From NCBI GenBank assembly GCA_027295475.1, contig JAPUKV010000129.1:1-17370 (forward strand): DNA of 17,370 bases, in the 5' to 3' direction. The DNA comes from Pseudomonadota bacterium (lineage in GTDB: Bacteria; Pseudomonadota; Gammaproteobacteria; Woeseiales; Woeseiaceae). Positions 1-7,255 of this stretch are shown piece by piece (position 1 is the first letter of the stretch; each line of letters opens with the position of its first letter). The position numbers and the translations under genes are program-made. Under the pieces are notes generated by a model. The model was not told the DNA's origin. It ran no database searches and saw only the letters and a list, made by a program, of their open reading frames with translations.

Positions 1-25
1 TCCATTCAGAAACTAAACTGTCTTG

Positions 26-721
26 ATGGCCCTTCTAAGATACATGCTGTATTTCTTCGGCGTTGCAATAATTACGTGGCTCCTGACGCAACTCGAAATA
101 TCCTCACCGGGCAGTCTGAAACTACAGGTTTATCTAAATTCAACTGACACGCTGGCTACGAGCGAATACTCGCCTGTCGAAATCATTCAACTGGGTATTC
201 TGGCAATCTGCGGGTTGTTGCTGGCATGGGTTGCCAAGAACTGTCCGTCACAAAGACCTATTGCATTTCTTTTCGGCGGTATGGCGCTGGCATTTTTTAT
301 TCGTGAACTCGATTTTTTCCTGGACCGGTTGGTCGATAATCTCTGGCAGGTCTTGTTGGCGGTACCTGCAGCACTGGTCATCGTCTATACCTATCGACAT
401 CGCCGGCGGTTTCGAATTGCATGGGGTCGAATCTGGCCATCACCCGGGCTTTCGATACTTTTTGCCGGTGCGATCGTCATGTTCCCGTTCCTGCAATTTG
501 CCGCCCACGAGCCACTATGGATGGCGATCCTCGGCGAGGACTATCAGCGCATCGTCAAAATCACGGTCGAGGAATTCATGGAACTGGCCGCGTATTACCT
601 GTGGCTGATCGGCACGATCGAATATACCTATCAGGCCCGGGTGATCGCGATGCGAGAACCGCAGCCGGCAGTTGCCAAACGGCGTGCGGGAAGGCAACCG
701 AAGCCGAAAGGCCGCTTTTAG
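26..721 (+). CDS. Hypothetical multi-pass membrane protein
   Basis: A protein of about 231 residues that I cannot assign to a named family. I see roughly six hydrophobic segments: near residues 5-22, 50-68, 78-98, 104-120, 140-160 and a weaker one near 185-200. The last is embedded in an acidic stretch ([10 protein letters not shown]) followed by a helix. A charged motif, RELDFFLD, follows the third helix. The C-terminus is short, basic and proline-containing, so it probably faces the cytoplasm. The frame is closed by a stop at 14-16, so the gene is complete. ATG 26 is preferred to the TTG immediately before it; neither has a clear Shine-Dalgarno sequence. cysS follows after about 130 bp on the same strand, with a possible promoter between, so the two may be separate units. 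No function is proposed. Confidence 0.8.
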   Translation: MALLRYMLYFFGVAIITWLLTQLEISSPGSLKLQVYLNSTDTLATSEYSPVEIIQLGILAICGLLLAWVAKNCPSQRPIAFLFGGMALAFFIRELDFFLDRLVDNLWQVLLAVPAALVIVYTYRHRRRFRIAWGRIWPSPGLSILFAGAIVMFPFLQFAAHEPLWMAILGEDYQRIVKITVEEFMELAAYYLWLIGTIEYTYQARVIAMREPQPAVAKRRAGRQPKPKGRF

Positions 722-782
722 CCCGCATATTCCACGCCTGCGGAGTGCAGCCTGCCAGGTTGTCGTTGCGCTATTCGGACCT

Positions 783-791
783 TGCTATCAT
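783..791 (+). promoter_or_regulatory. Candidate extended -10 promoter upstream of cysS
   Basis: TGCTATCAT matches an extended -10 element (TG-N-TATNAT), about 60 bp before the cysS start. A properly spaced -35 box is not evident; TTGTCG lies upstream, but with a spacer of about 20 bp. A short inverted repeat (AGGAC, four-base loop, GTCCT; 820-833) lies between this site and the gene. This is a pattern match only. Confidence 0.3.
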
Positions 792-851
792 TGCGCTTTT
801 GCGGCCGTCGGCGGCTGTGAGGACACAGGTCCTTGGCGGGCCGCTACAAGT

Positions 852-2231
852 ATGACGATACATCTGCACGATACACTGACAGCCAGGAAGGTCGCATTCG
901 AACCGCTGAAACCGGGTCACGTGACAATGTACCTGTGCGGCCCGACTGTCTATAACTATGCGCACATCGGTAATGCTCGCCCGGCAGTCGTCTTCGACCT
1001 CCTGGCGCGGTTGCTGCGACGCAGTTATGAACTGACGTTCGCGCGAAATATCACTGACGTCGATGACAAGATCAACGCGGCTTCCGTCGAATCGGGCAAA
1101 CCCATAGACGAGATCACCGAGCGATTCATCAGGGCCTATAACGAAGACATGGCAGCCCTCGGCGTGCTGCCACCGGATATCGAGCCCAGGGCAACCCGGC
1201 ATATCGGCGAGATGATTGACATGATCCGCGTCCTGGTCGGCAAGGGTTGTGCCTATGAAGCGGAAGGCCATGTGCTGTTCGACGTAGCGGCAAGCGAGAC
1301 CTACGGTCAGCTGTCGAAGCGAAATCTACGCGAGATGATCGCCGGCTCGCGCGTCGAGGTCGCGCCTTACAAGAAGTCTCCGCAAGATTTCGTGTTGTGG
1401 AAACCATCGACACCGGATCTGCCGGGCTGGGACTCGCCCTGGGGCCGTGGGCGGCCTGGTTGGCACATCGAGTGTTCTGCAATGGCTGTGAAACATCTCG
1501 GGCACACGATTGATATTCACGCCGGCGGCCAGGATCTCGTTTTTCCGCATCATGAAAATGAGCTCGCGCAAAGCATCTGTGCCCATGACAGCGACACCTT
1601 TGCCCGGTACTGGATACATAACGGGTTTTTGAGCATTGCACACGAGAAGATGTCGAAATCGCTCGGCAACGTCCTGCTTGTACATGACTTGATCAAGAGC
1701 ACTCCGGGCGAGGTCATCCGTCTGGCTCTGTTAAGCGCGCACTATCGCCAGCCGCTCGACTGGTCCGATGAGACGCTTAAATCTGCGAGACGAATGCTCG
1801 ACCGGCTTTATGGTGCCATTCGCGGCATAGAGGTATCGGCCGACGATCGGGCGGCGGCAGAACCACCGGCGGCTGTTCTTGCCGCACTCGAGGATGATCT
1901 CAATACACCCAGGGCGTTGGCGGAAATATTTAATCTGGCCAGGGCACTTAACAAGACCGAAGATGAGGCCGAGCGATTGCGATTTGCGACGGACATTCTT
2001 GCGTCCGGCGATCTTGTCGGATTACTGCAAATCGATCCGGAGGAATGGTTTGTTGGTTCTGACGACAGCGCGTTATCTGCCAGTGAAATCGACTCCCTTA
2101 TTGCCAAACGAAATGCAGCACGTGCGGCAAAGGATTTTGCGGCTGCGGACGCTATTCGCGATCAGTTGACGGCCAACAACGTGTCCATCGAAGACGGACC
2201 AGGCGGTACGCGATGGCGGCGCAGCGGCTGA
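852..2231 (+). CDS. cysS: Cysteinyl-tRNA synthetase (EC 6.1.1.16)
   Basis: This class I aminoacyl-tRNA synthetase charges tRNA-Cys in the cytoplasm. At 459 residues it is close to E. coli CysS (461). The HIGH-type signature is HIGN at 38-41, inside the family block [21 protein letters not shown] is exact at 266-270. The four zinc ligands that select cysteine are present: C29, C208 (HIEC), H233 and E237 (FPHHENE). The anticodon-binding region and a C-terminal basic tail follow. The frame is open for another 60 codons upstream to 672, but that extension runs back into the preceding gene. ATG 852 gives the family N-terminus ([13 protein letters not shown]), so it was chosen. Its TGA at 2229-2231 lies inside the start of yidD. 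All catalytic features are intact. Confidence 0.97.
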   Translation: MTIHLHDTLTARKVAFEPLKPGHVTMYLCGPTVYNYAHIGNARPAVVFDLLARLLRRSYELTFARNITDVDDKINAASVESGKPIDEITERFIRAYNEDMAALGVLPPDIEPRATRHIGEMIDMIRVLVGKGCAYEAEGHVLFDVAASETYGQLSKRNLREMIAGSRVEVAPYKKSPQDFVLWKPSTPDLPGWDSPWGRGRPGWHIECSAMAVKHLGHTIDIHAGGQDLVFPHHENELAQSICAHDSDTFARYWIHNGFLSIAHEKMSKSLGNVLLVHDLIKSTPGEVIRLALLSAHYRQPLDWSDETLKSARRMLDRLYGAIRGIEVSADDRAAAEPPAAVLAALEDDLNTPRALAEIFNLARALNKTEDEAERLRFATDILASGDLVGLLQIDPEEWFVGSDDSALSASEIDSLIAKRNAARAAKDFAAADAIRDQLTANNVSIEDGPGGTRWRRSG

Positions 2232-2533
2232 TGTCTGCACCTGACGGTACGAACGGCGTGAAACCCGGCGGGCGGCTCATTGCGTGGCCCTTGCTCGGCC
2301 TCGTCTGGCTCTATCGAACAGGCGTCTCGCCCTTGCTGGGTGCCAATTGCCGCTTTGAACCTACCTGTTCTGCCTACGCCGACCAGGCGCTGCGCGAATA
2401 TGGTGGCTTCAAGGGGGGGTGGCTGGTACTGAAACGAATCGCAAGGTGTCATCCCTGGGGCGGCTCCGGTTATGACCCGGTGCCACACGAGGCCGAGCTA
2501 GGGCCACGCAATGGACCGGAGCGGCGCAACTGA
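2213..2533 (+). CDS. yidD: Membrane protein insertion efficiency factor YidD
   Basis: A small UPF0161/YidD-family protein of 106 residues; E. coli YidD is 85. It assists YidC-dependent insertion of inner-membrane proteins and associates with the membrane through an amphipathic N-terminal region. Family blocks are clear: [19 protein letters not shown], then [15 protein letters not shown], then [17 protein letters not shown], with the three conserved cysteines. ATG 2213 has AGGCGG at 2201-2206 six bases upstream and overlaps cysS by 19 bp. ATG 2231, which overlaps the cysS TGA by one base, is an alternative. The usual rpmH-rnpA-yidD-yidC context is absent; here yidD sits behind cysS. The codons for lysine-glycine-glycine include a run of seven Gs, and conserved sequence continues beyond it, so the frame is intact. 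Confidence 0.93.
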   Translation: MAAQRLMSAPDGTNGVKPGGRLIAWPLLGLVWLYRTGVSPLLGANCRFEPTCSAYADQALREYGGFKGGWLVLKRIARCHPWGGSGYDPVPHEAELGPRNGPERRN

Positions 2534-3585
2534 GACCCAGGGAAATCATCAGGGAGATTCTGTATCCGCTGACGGATGTGGCTGTCGTCCTCGCCATGAT
2601 TACTTTTCTTGTCCTTGAAATGTTTGTTGAAGTTGTGGGACTGCTTGGTATCTTCCTGGGCGCTATCGTGCTGCCTGTATACTTCAGATACCTCTTAATT
2701 TTGCTGGAAGCGAGGGCGAAGGGCCAGGAGGCACCAGCTATCGGTGTCGAGCTCATTAATTGGTTTGAAAACTTTTGGGGCCTGTTTCCGCTCATACTCC
2801 TCTGCCTCGTGATAGTGGGAGAGTATTTTCTGGCCACGAACCTGTCTTTTGCGGCAGCGCTGGTGCCAGGTGTGCTCTTTCTTCTGCTGTTTCCCGCATC
2901 GATGGCCGTTCTCGCCATGACACATTCGCCAGTCGAGAGCCTCGATCCGGCAGCAATATTCGTCCTTGTAAAGGCCTGTGGCCGCGTTTATCTGATGATT
3001 CCTTTGATCATTGCCGCAATATCCGTTCTGATCTGGTATCTCGTTATTCTCGATACGCCCTTCGTCCTGACAAGGGCTGCTGCGGTGTACGCGTCGTTTC
3101 TCATGTTTACACTGACGGGCAGCGTGTTGCGTGAGAATATCGCGGCGATCAGGGTAGATTTGCCGCTGGCACGCGAACCTGATGCAGAGCAACTGGACGC
3201 CGAGCTGACACGCGACCGAACAAAAGCGCTCAATCATGCTTATGGTTTTGTCAGCCGCGGCAACCGGGCTGGCGGATTGCAGCATCTTTACCGCTGGATC
3301 GAAAATGAAATCGATATTGACGCGGCCTACCGATGGTTCTTTGTGCAAATGCTGAAATGGGAGCCGCCAGACGCCGCGCTCTTTTTTGCGCAAACGTACC
3401 TGACCAGGCTGCTGCTCGAGCAGCGGGATGTCGAGGCGCTAAAATTGATAAGTCGCTGTCTGCTGGAGAACAAGCGATTCAAACCGCTGGCAAAAGACAG
3501 GGATGCGGCGCTGGCGGCGGCTGAACGTCAGGGTAACCAGGACCTCATAAAATACCTGAAGAAATTGGACCACTGTAGTAAATGA
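2530..3585 (+). CDS. Hypothetical membrane protein with helical C-terminal domain
   Basis: I do not recognise a named family. The N-terminal two-thirds holds about six hydrophobic segments, with an arrangement loosely like DUF4013-type membrane domains. The last 130 or so residues are soluble, helix-rich and charged, suggesting a helical-repeat tail in the cytoplasm. The start is unusual. The frame opens after a TGA at 2473-2475 and has no ATG, GTG or TTG until GTG 2578, which lacks a Shine-Dalgarno sequence. That GTG also cuts off a plausible segment, [19 protein letters not shown] 2530 overlaps the yidD stop (CTGA) and has CGGAG at 2517-2521, eight bases upstream. I therefore place the start there (351 residues) as an inference; a conventional call would be 2578 (335 residues). 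The stop-start overlap implies coupling to yidD. The C-terminus ends 83 bp before the convergent MerC-like gene. Confidence 0.75.
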   Translation: MRPREIIREILYPLTDVAVVLAMITFLVLEMFVEVVGLLGIFLGAIVLPVYFRYLLILLEARAKGQEAPAIGVELINWFENFWGLFPLILLCLVIVGEYFLATNLSFAAALVPGVLFLLLFPASMAVLAMTHSPVESLDPAAIFVLVKACGRVYLMIPLIIAAISVLIWYLVILDTPFVLTRAAAVYASFLMFTLTGSVLRENIAAIRVDLPLAREPDAEQLDAELTRDRTKALNHAYGFVSRGNRAGGLQHLYRWIENEIDIDAAYRWFFVQMLKWEPPDAALFFAQTYLTRLLLEQRDVEALKLISRCLLENKRFKPLAKDRDAALAAAERQGNQDLIKYLKKLDHCSK

Positions 3586-3599
3586 TTAACTCCGGGACC

Positions 3600-3625
3600 T
3601 GCGGATCACTAAAGATCGATCCGCA
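3600..3625 (+). terminator. Hairpin between convergent genes (possible terminator)
   Basis: TGCGGATC (3600-3607) and GATCCGCA (3618-3625) form a perfect 8-bp stem with a 10-base loop, 15 bp after the stop of the upstream membrane-protein gene. The following bases are TTAAT rather than a clean T run, so intrinsic termination is uncertain. A third copy of the arm, GCGGAT at 3656-3661, could compete for the same partner. Confidence 0.4.
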
Positions 3626-3668
3626 TTAATCGTAACAGCCACAATATCGCCTCACGCGGATTGGGCCA

Positions 3669-4088
3669 TCAGATATTGATCAGAACTGCCTCGTCGTCGT
3701 ACTTGCGATGCCGAGAAAAGCGATTGTTGAAATAATGTGCTGCAGCGAGAATCAAGGCCCCGCAAATCGTCAACAGGCGATCAGCGACGATGCCGTACGA
3801 ACCGTGTGCGATCGTCCCGCCAACGATCATAAGCAGCACACCAACCCCGCCCCAGGCGACCACACTCCCGCTGTGATGGCGGCGAAACCCGGTCGCAAAA
3901 GCAATAATGCTGACGGGCACGACGGCAATGAGCATCTGAACATGAAAATGACCTGCGCCGAACTGACCCAGAAACGGCAGCACTGCAATTAACATTGGCA
4001 GGGCGAGGCAGTGCAGCAAGCAGAGTCCGGACAGCGCGACAGCGGCGTTGTCCAGTAGCCCCGTCGCTCTTGAAGAATTGTCATCCAT
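3669..4088 (-). CDS. MerC-domain membrane protein
   Basis: A 139-residue protein with about four transmembrane helices (near 15-38, 48-68, 78-95 and 103-120) that fits the MerC family. The family signature is visible in the first helix as C23-L-L-H26-C27 followed by LP. H47 and H49 lie in the next loop, and there is a C-terminal cluster of H118, R123, R126 and H127. Classical MerC proteins carry Hg(II) across the inner membrane, but chromosomal members without a mer operon are common and their substrate is usually unknown. No merR, merT, merP or merA is present, so mercury resistance should not be assumed. The start ATG at 4086-4088 has only a weak Shine-Dalgarno. It diverges from the Trm112-like gene across an AT-rich spacer with a Zur-like half-site, so a role with zinc or another thiophilic metal is an inference. 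Confidence 0.85.
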   Translation of the reverse strand: MDDNSSRATGLLDNAAVALSGLCLLHCLALPMLIAVLPFLGQFGAGHFHVQMLIAVVPVSIIAFATGFRRHHSGSVVAWGGVGVLLMIVGGTIAHGSYGIVADRLLTICGALILAAAHYFNNRFSRHRKYDDEAVLINI

Positions 4089-4150
4089 GGTCGCTTGCCG
4101 CTATGCTCCGTAAAAGGGAATTGCTCCCAAAGTGCCGGCCTTTGCAACGG

Positions 4151-4190
4151 TCGGTAGATAACAAAATAGTATAACATAACAAAACAAAAC
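4151..4190. promoter_or_regulatory. AT-rich divergent control region with Zur-like half-site
   Basis: This lies in the 145-bp spacer between the divergent MerC-like and Trm112-like genes. Read on the minus strand, 4176-4162 is TGTTATACTATTTTG. The left half and centre match the gammaproteobacterial Zur operator core TGTTATAnTATAACA fully, while the right half matches only at TAT. Immediately beside it, 4171-4190 is a run of four related pentamers (ATAAC, ATAAC, AAAAC, AAAAC), which may produce curvature. The site lies about 75-85 bp from the MerC start and 60-70 bp from the Trm112 start, suitable for controlling either promoter. Zur control is an inference from a partial match. Confidence 0.35.
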
Positions 4191-4233
4191 ACAAGTTACT
4201 GTATCTTAAAGGTTTCTACTGTCTTCGATAACG

Positions 4234-4488
4234 ATGAATAAACGACTGCTTTCAGTTCTCTGCTGTCCCGTGACACATAAAGGCCTGAGTGTGCTGCGGC
4301 CCGACCACCTCAAGAAGATCAATACAGCGATCAGTGAAGGCAGGCTCACGAACCGGGACGGCGCCCTATTGTCCAAGTCTCTCAAAGAGGCCCTGGTGAC
4401 CGATGACGGCAAGATCATGTATCCCATCAATGATGGTATTCCCGTGCTGCTCGAGGGCGCGTCCGTTGCGCTCAATCAGCTTGACTAA
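4234..4488 (+). CDS. Trm112-like small protein (YcaR/UPF0434-related)
   Basis: An 84-residue protein with the Trm112 family layout: RLLSVLCCPVTHKGL at residues 4-18 and the hallmark YPINDGIPVLLE at 63-74. In eukaryotes and archaea Trm112 activates methyltransferases; bacterial members such as E. coli YcaR (60 residues) are poorly defined. The longer middle segment (about 19-60) resembles the longer form I associate with xanthomonad-like proteins. The canonical CPxC zinc motif is degraded: C11-P-V-T replaces C-P-x-C, and no downstream cysteine pair exists, so a structural zinc site looks absent. ATG 4234 starts exactly at the family N-terminus. The gene is followed after 68 bp by holA. Confidence 0.88.
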   Translation: MNKRLLSVLCCPVTHKGLSVLRPDHLKKINTAISEGRLTNRDGALLSKSLKEALVTDDGKIMYPINDGIPVLLEGASVALNQLD

Positions 4489-4556
4489 GCCGGGAGTCTG
4501 GTTGGTGCTATTGCTGCCATGTATCATCAGGCCCAAACTACATTCCTGTTTTTTGT

Positions 4557-5576
4557 GTGAAAATCCCGCCTAATCAACTTTCGTCGAGCGTCAAAAAAGG
4601 GCTGTTGCCCTGCTATCTGGTGACTGGTGCCGAGCCGTTGCTCGTCCAGGAAGCGCTTGACGCCATCCGGAGCGGCGCCCGGCAGCAGGGATTTGGTGCG
4701 CGTGAACTGTATGTTGCGGGCACGGATTTTAGCTGGGCGGAACTGAATGGCGCCGGCGCAAACATGTCCCTGTTTGCGGAAAAGCGAATCATTGAATTGC
4801 GCTTGCCAACCGGAAAACCCGGGCGGCAGGGCGGCGCCACTATTGTGGAATTGCTGCAGAACGCTGCGGACGACCTGCTTGTCCTGGTCAGCGCCCCTAA
4901 GCTGGACCGGAGCGCCGCGGCATCGAAATGGGCCAGGGCCATAGAAAGCCGGGGCGCACTGGTGCAGGTGTGGCCCGTCGACCGGCGCGAATTGCCGTCC
5001 TGGATAAGCAAGCGAATGCAAAAGACGGGTCTCACGCCGGACAGAAATGCAGTCAGTCTGATCGCGGATCGTGTAGAAGGAAATCTGCTCGCAGCCGACC
5101 AGGAAATCGAAAAGTTGCGATTGCTGCTGGGCGAGGGACCTGTTTCCGCCGACGATGTTAATGAAGCCGTTGCCAACAGCAGTCGTTACGACGTGTACAA
5201 ACTGGCCGATGCTGCGGTCGGTGGTGAGCCCGCCAGGGCGCTGCGTATTCTCGGCGGTGTCCGGGCAGAAGGTATTGAACCGGTCATTGTCATGTGGGCC
5301 CTTACACGGGAGCTGCGGACTCTGGGCAGGCTGGCCCATATGGTGCAGTCAGGCGTTGAACTGGGTTCGGCATTGCAGAAATCGGGAGTCTGGCGCAACC
5401 GCCAGGGTATCGTCAGGTCGTGCGTGGCCCGCCACCGGGCAACTGACTTTTACCGCCTGCTGAAAGTCGCGCGGCGAGCCGACGCTGCCGCAAAGGGCCA
5501 GTCAGGTGAGGACGTCTGGCTATTGGCAACGGACATCGTCCTGGGCCTTGCGATGGGAAGCGCCAAAGCCGCATGA
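4557..5576 (+). CDS. holA: DNA polymerase III subunit delta
   Basis: The delta subunit of the clamp-loader complex, which opens the beta sliding clamp during replication. The 339 residues compare with 343 in E. coli HolA. The N-terminus (PNQLSSSVKKGLLPCYLVTGAEPLLVQEA, in parts) matches the family's initial strand-helix block, in which the P-loop is degenerate because delta does not hydrolyse ATP. RVEGNLLAADQEIEKL (about 179-194) and the YDVYKLADA segment are typical of domains II and III. The start is GTG 4557; there is no strong Shine-Dalgarno, but the family N-terminus begins within a few residues. In enterobacteria and Pseudomonas this gene follows leuS-lptE; here neither is present upstream. 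nadD follows after 40 bp. Confidence 0.93.
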   Translation: MKIPPNQLSSSVKKGLLPCYLVTGAEPLLVQEALDAIRSGARQQGFGARELYVAGTDFSWAELNGAGANMSLFAEKRIIELRLPTGKPGRQGGATIVELLQNAADDLLVLVSAPKLDRSAAASKWARAIESRGALVQVWPVDRRELPSWISKRMQKTGLTPDRNAVSLIADRVEGNLLAADQEIEKLRLLLGEGPVSADDVNEAVANSSRYDVYKLADAAVGGEPARALRILGGVRAEGIEPVIVMWALTRELRTLGRLAHMVQSGVELGSALQKSGVWRNRQGIVRSCVARHRATDFYRLLKVARRADAAAKGQSGEDVWLLATDIVLGLAMGSAKAA

Positions 5577-5616
5577 AGCAGATGAGTTCACGCGACTACC
5601 GCCGAGGACCACGCCG

Positions 5617-6288
5617 ATGAGCCCGATGGGTATTTTTGGCGGTACTTTCGACCCAATTCACTACGGGCATTTACGCACGGCATTCGAAATGCTGCAGGCA
5701 CTGAGTTTCGGTGAAGTGAGGTTTATGCCCTGCCGCAATCCGCCGCACAGGGGTGAGCCGATTGCCGATGCCGCATTGCGTCTGAAAATGGTGAAGGTGG
5801 CGATCGAAGCTCAAGCTGGTTTTGTCGTCGACGACCGGGAGCTGTTGCGTGATGGCCCGTCGTATTCTGTAGACACTTTAACGGCGTTGCGGGAGGAGTT
5901 TCCGCTGCGTCCTCTTGGTCTGATCATTGGCATGGACGCGTTCCTGGGGTTGCCGAAGTGGCACCAATGGCGCGAGATTCTGCAGCTGGCGCATATCGTC
6001 GTTGCACACCGGCCAGGCTGGCGAGCACCCGACATAGGGCCACTCGGCGAATTGCTGGCCGACAGAGGTACGCACCGAATAGCGGACCTCCATCAGGCAA
6101 TAGCAGGACATATTATTATTCATGACGTCACCCAGCTCGAGATCTCGTCAAGTGAAATTCGCGATCTGGTTGCCGCCCGGCGGGATCCACGGTTCCTCAT
6201 GCCTGACGGTGTGCGTGAATTGATTGATCAAAGCGGTTGCTACGCGGCAGATGAAAGCGTCGTGACAGATGCAGTTAACGAGGGCTGA
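5617..6288 (+). CDS. nadD: Nicotinate-nucleotide adenylyltransferase (EC 2.7.7.18)
   Basis: Transfers AMP from ATP to nicotinate mononucleotide, giving deamido-NAD, the penultimate step of NAD biosynthesis, in the cytoplasm. The 223 residues compare with 213 in E. coli. The nucleotidyltransferase signature GIFGGTFDPIHYGHL occupies residues 5-19, with the catalytic HYGH at 15-18. The ATP-binding ISSSEIR motif is at 176-182. The frame is open back to 5506 inside holA. ATG 5617 was chosen because it gives the family N-terminus and has GAGG at 5604-5607 nine bases upstream; ATG 5626 is a possible shorter start. It sits in the conserved holA-nadD-rsfS-rlmH order. Confidence 0.95.
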   Translation: MSPMGIFGGTFDPIHYGHLRTAFEMLQALSFGEVRFMPCRNPPHRGEPIADAALRLKMVKVAIEAQAGFVVDDRELLRDGPSYSVDTLTALREEFPLRPLGLIIGMDAFLGLPKWHQWREILQLAHIVVAHRPGWRAPDIGPLGELLADRGTHRIADLHQAIAGHIIIHDVTQLEISSSEIRDLVAARRDPRFLMPDGVRELIDQSGCYAADESVVTDAVNEG

Positions 6289-6353
6289 CACGTCACCTGA
6301 TCGTTGCTTGGCTGCAGCACAGAATTTGGAATGAGTCATTTTCGGAATGATGA

Positions 6354-6707
6354 ATGAATAGCAAACAACTCAGCGACCTTGTCGTAGATGCGTTAGAAGA
6401 GGTAAAAGCCAAAGATATCGTCAAGCTTGATGTACGGAAGCTAACCACGGTCACTGACTACATGATTGTGGCAAGTGGAACGTCGAGTCGTCACGTCAAG
6501 GCGCTGGCTGACGCCGTCGCGGAAAAATCAAAAAAAGCGGGTCATCGCCCTCAAGGAATAGAAGGTGAGGATGGCAGCGAATGGGTTCTCCTTGATCTCC
6601 AGGATGCGCTCGTTCATGTCATGCTGCCGCGCGTCCGTGAGTTTTATCAGCTTGAAAAGCTCTGGTCGCTGACCGCATCAGGCGACATAGCTGCGACAGA
6701 CGGGTGA
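6354..6707 (+). CDS. rsfS: Ribosomal silencing factor RsfS (YbeB/Iojap family)
   Basis: Binds ribosomal protein uL14 on the 50S subunit and blocks joining with 30S, lowering translation in starvation. The 117 residues compare with 105 in E. coli. Family blocks are continuous: DVRKLTTVTDYMIVASGTSSRHVKALAD (in parts, about residues 26-53), then the GIEGEDGSEWVLLDLQDALVHVM region (about 64-86), then EFYQLEKLWS near 92-101. ATG 6354 has a weak GGA seven bases upstream. A 65-bp gap separates it from nadD, and rlmH begins three bases after its stop, so rsfS and rlmH are almost certainly co-transcribed and coupled. Confidence 0.95.
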   Translation: MNSKQLSDLVVDALEEVKAKDIVKLDVRKLTTVTDYMIVASGTSSRHVKALADAVAEKSKKAGHRPQGIEGEDGSEWVLLDLQDALVHVMLPRVREFYQLEKLWSLTASGDIAATDG

Positions 6708-6710
6708 GAC

Positions 6711-7181
6711 ATGCACATCCGATTAATTGTGGTCGGCGATCGGCAGCCATCCTGGGTCTCTGACGCCTTTGACGGTTACGTCCAGCGATTGCCGCGGCAA
6801 TGGAAGTTCCGACTGGACACGGTGGCGACCGGTCATCGCTCAAAAAGTGCTGATCCTCTCGGTGCCGTTGAGGCGGAAGGACAGAAGGTCCTGGGGAAGG
6901 TCAAAGCCGGCGAGCAGCTGGTTGTACTCGATGAGCGCGGCACCGAGCTTTCCAGCGTTGAACTGGCGGAGGAATTGTCGGTGTGGCAAGCGGCGGGCAG
7001 GGATCTCTGCTTTGTCATCGGCGGGCCTGACGGCGTCTCGAAGTCCTGCATGGAGCGAGCAGATTTTCGCTGGTCGTTATCGAGGCTGACCCTGCCCCAC
7101 GGACTGGCTCGGGTGCTGTGCGTGGAGCAGCTCTACAGGGCCTGGACGGTCTCGACGGCACATCCCTACCATCGGGCATAG
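6711..7181 (+). CDS. rlmH: 23S rRNA pseudouridine(1915) N3-methyltransferase
   Basis: A SPOUT-class, SAM-dependent methyltransferase that modifies pseudouridine 1915 in helix 69 of 23S rRNA on assembled 70S ribosomes. The 156 residues are essentially the family length (155 in E. coli). The SAM-binding knot is seen in LCFVIGGPDGVS (about residues 98-109) and in WSLSRLTLPHGLARVLCVEQLYRAW (in parts). The highly conserved end is HPYHRA. The start is three bases after the rsfS stop. In many gammaproteobacteria mrdA/mrdB follow; here maf follows after 74 bp, which hints at a rearranged junction. Confidence 0.96.
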   Translation: MHIRLIVVGDRQPSWVSDAFDGYVQRLPRQWKFRLDTVATGHRSKSADPLGAVEAEGQKVLGKVKAGEQLVVLDERGTELSSVELAEELSVWQAAGRDLCFVIGGPDGVSKSCMERADFRWSLSRLTLPHGLARVLCVEQLYRAWTVSTAHPYHRA

Positions 7182-7255
7182 CCCGGATTTATCATCAGTA
7201 TGCTGCACTCTCGCTCGGCTTTTGATCACCTGATGAAACATTCAGGCGTGCGCCG

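Noticed and set aside
672..851. 60-codon N-terminal extension of cysS
   Set aside because: The extension overlaps the end of the preceding gene and has no resemblance to CysS; ATG 852 gives the family N-terminus and length.
3669..4088. Mercury resistance determinant
   Set aside because: Only a MerC domain is present; no merR, merT, merP or merA is nearby, so mercury transport is not supported.
3989..4192. 67-residue minus-strand frame upstream of and overlapping the MerC-like gene
   Set aside because: Overlaps the MerC-like gene in another frame and has a low-quality composition; its start falls in the AT-rich control region.
4527..5339. 270-residue minus-strand frame
   Set aside because: Lies antisense to holA, which has clear family sequence; the composition is rich in Arg, Gln, Pro and Cys, as in shadow frames.
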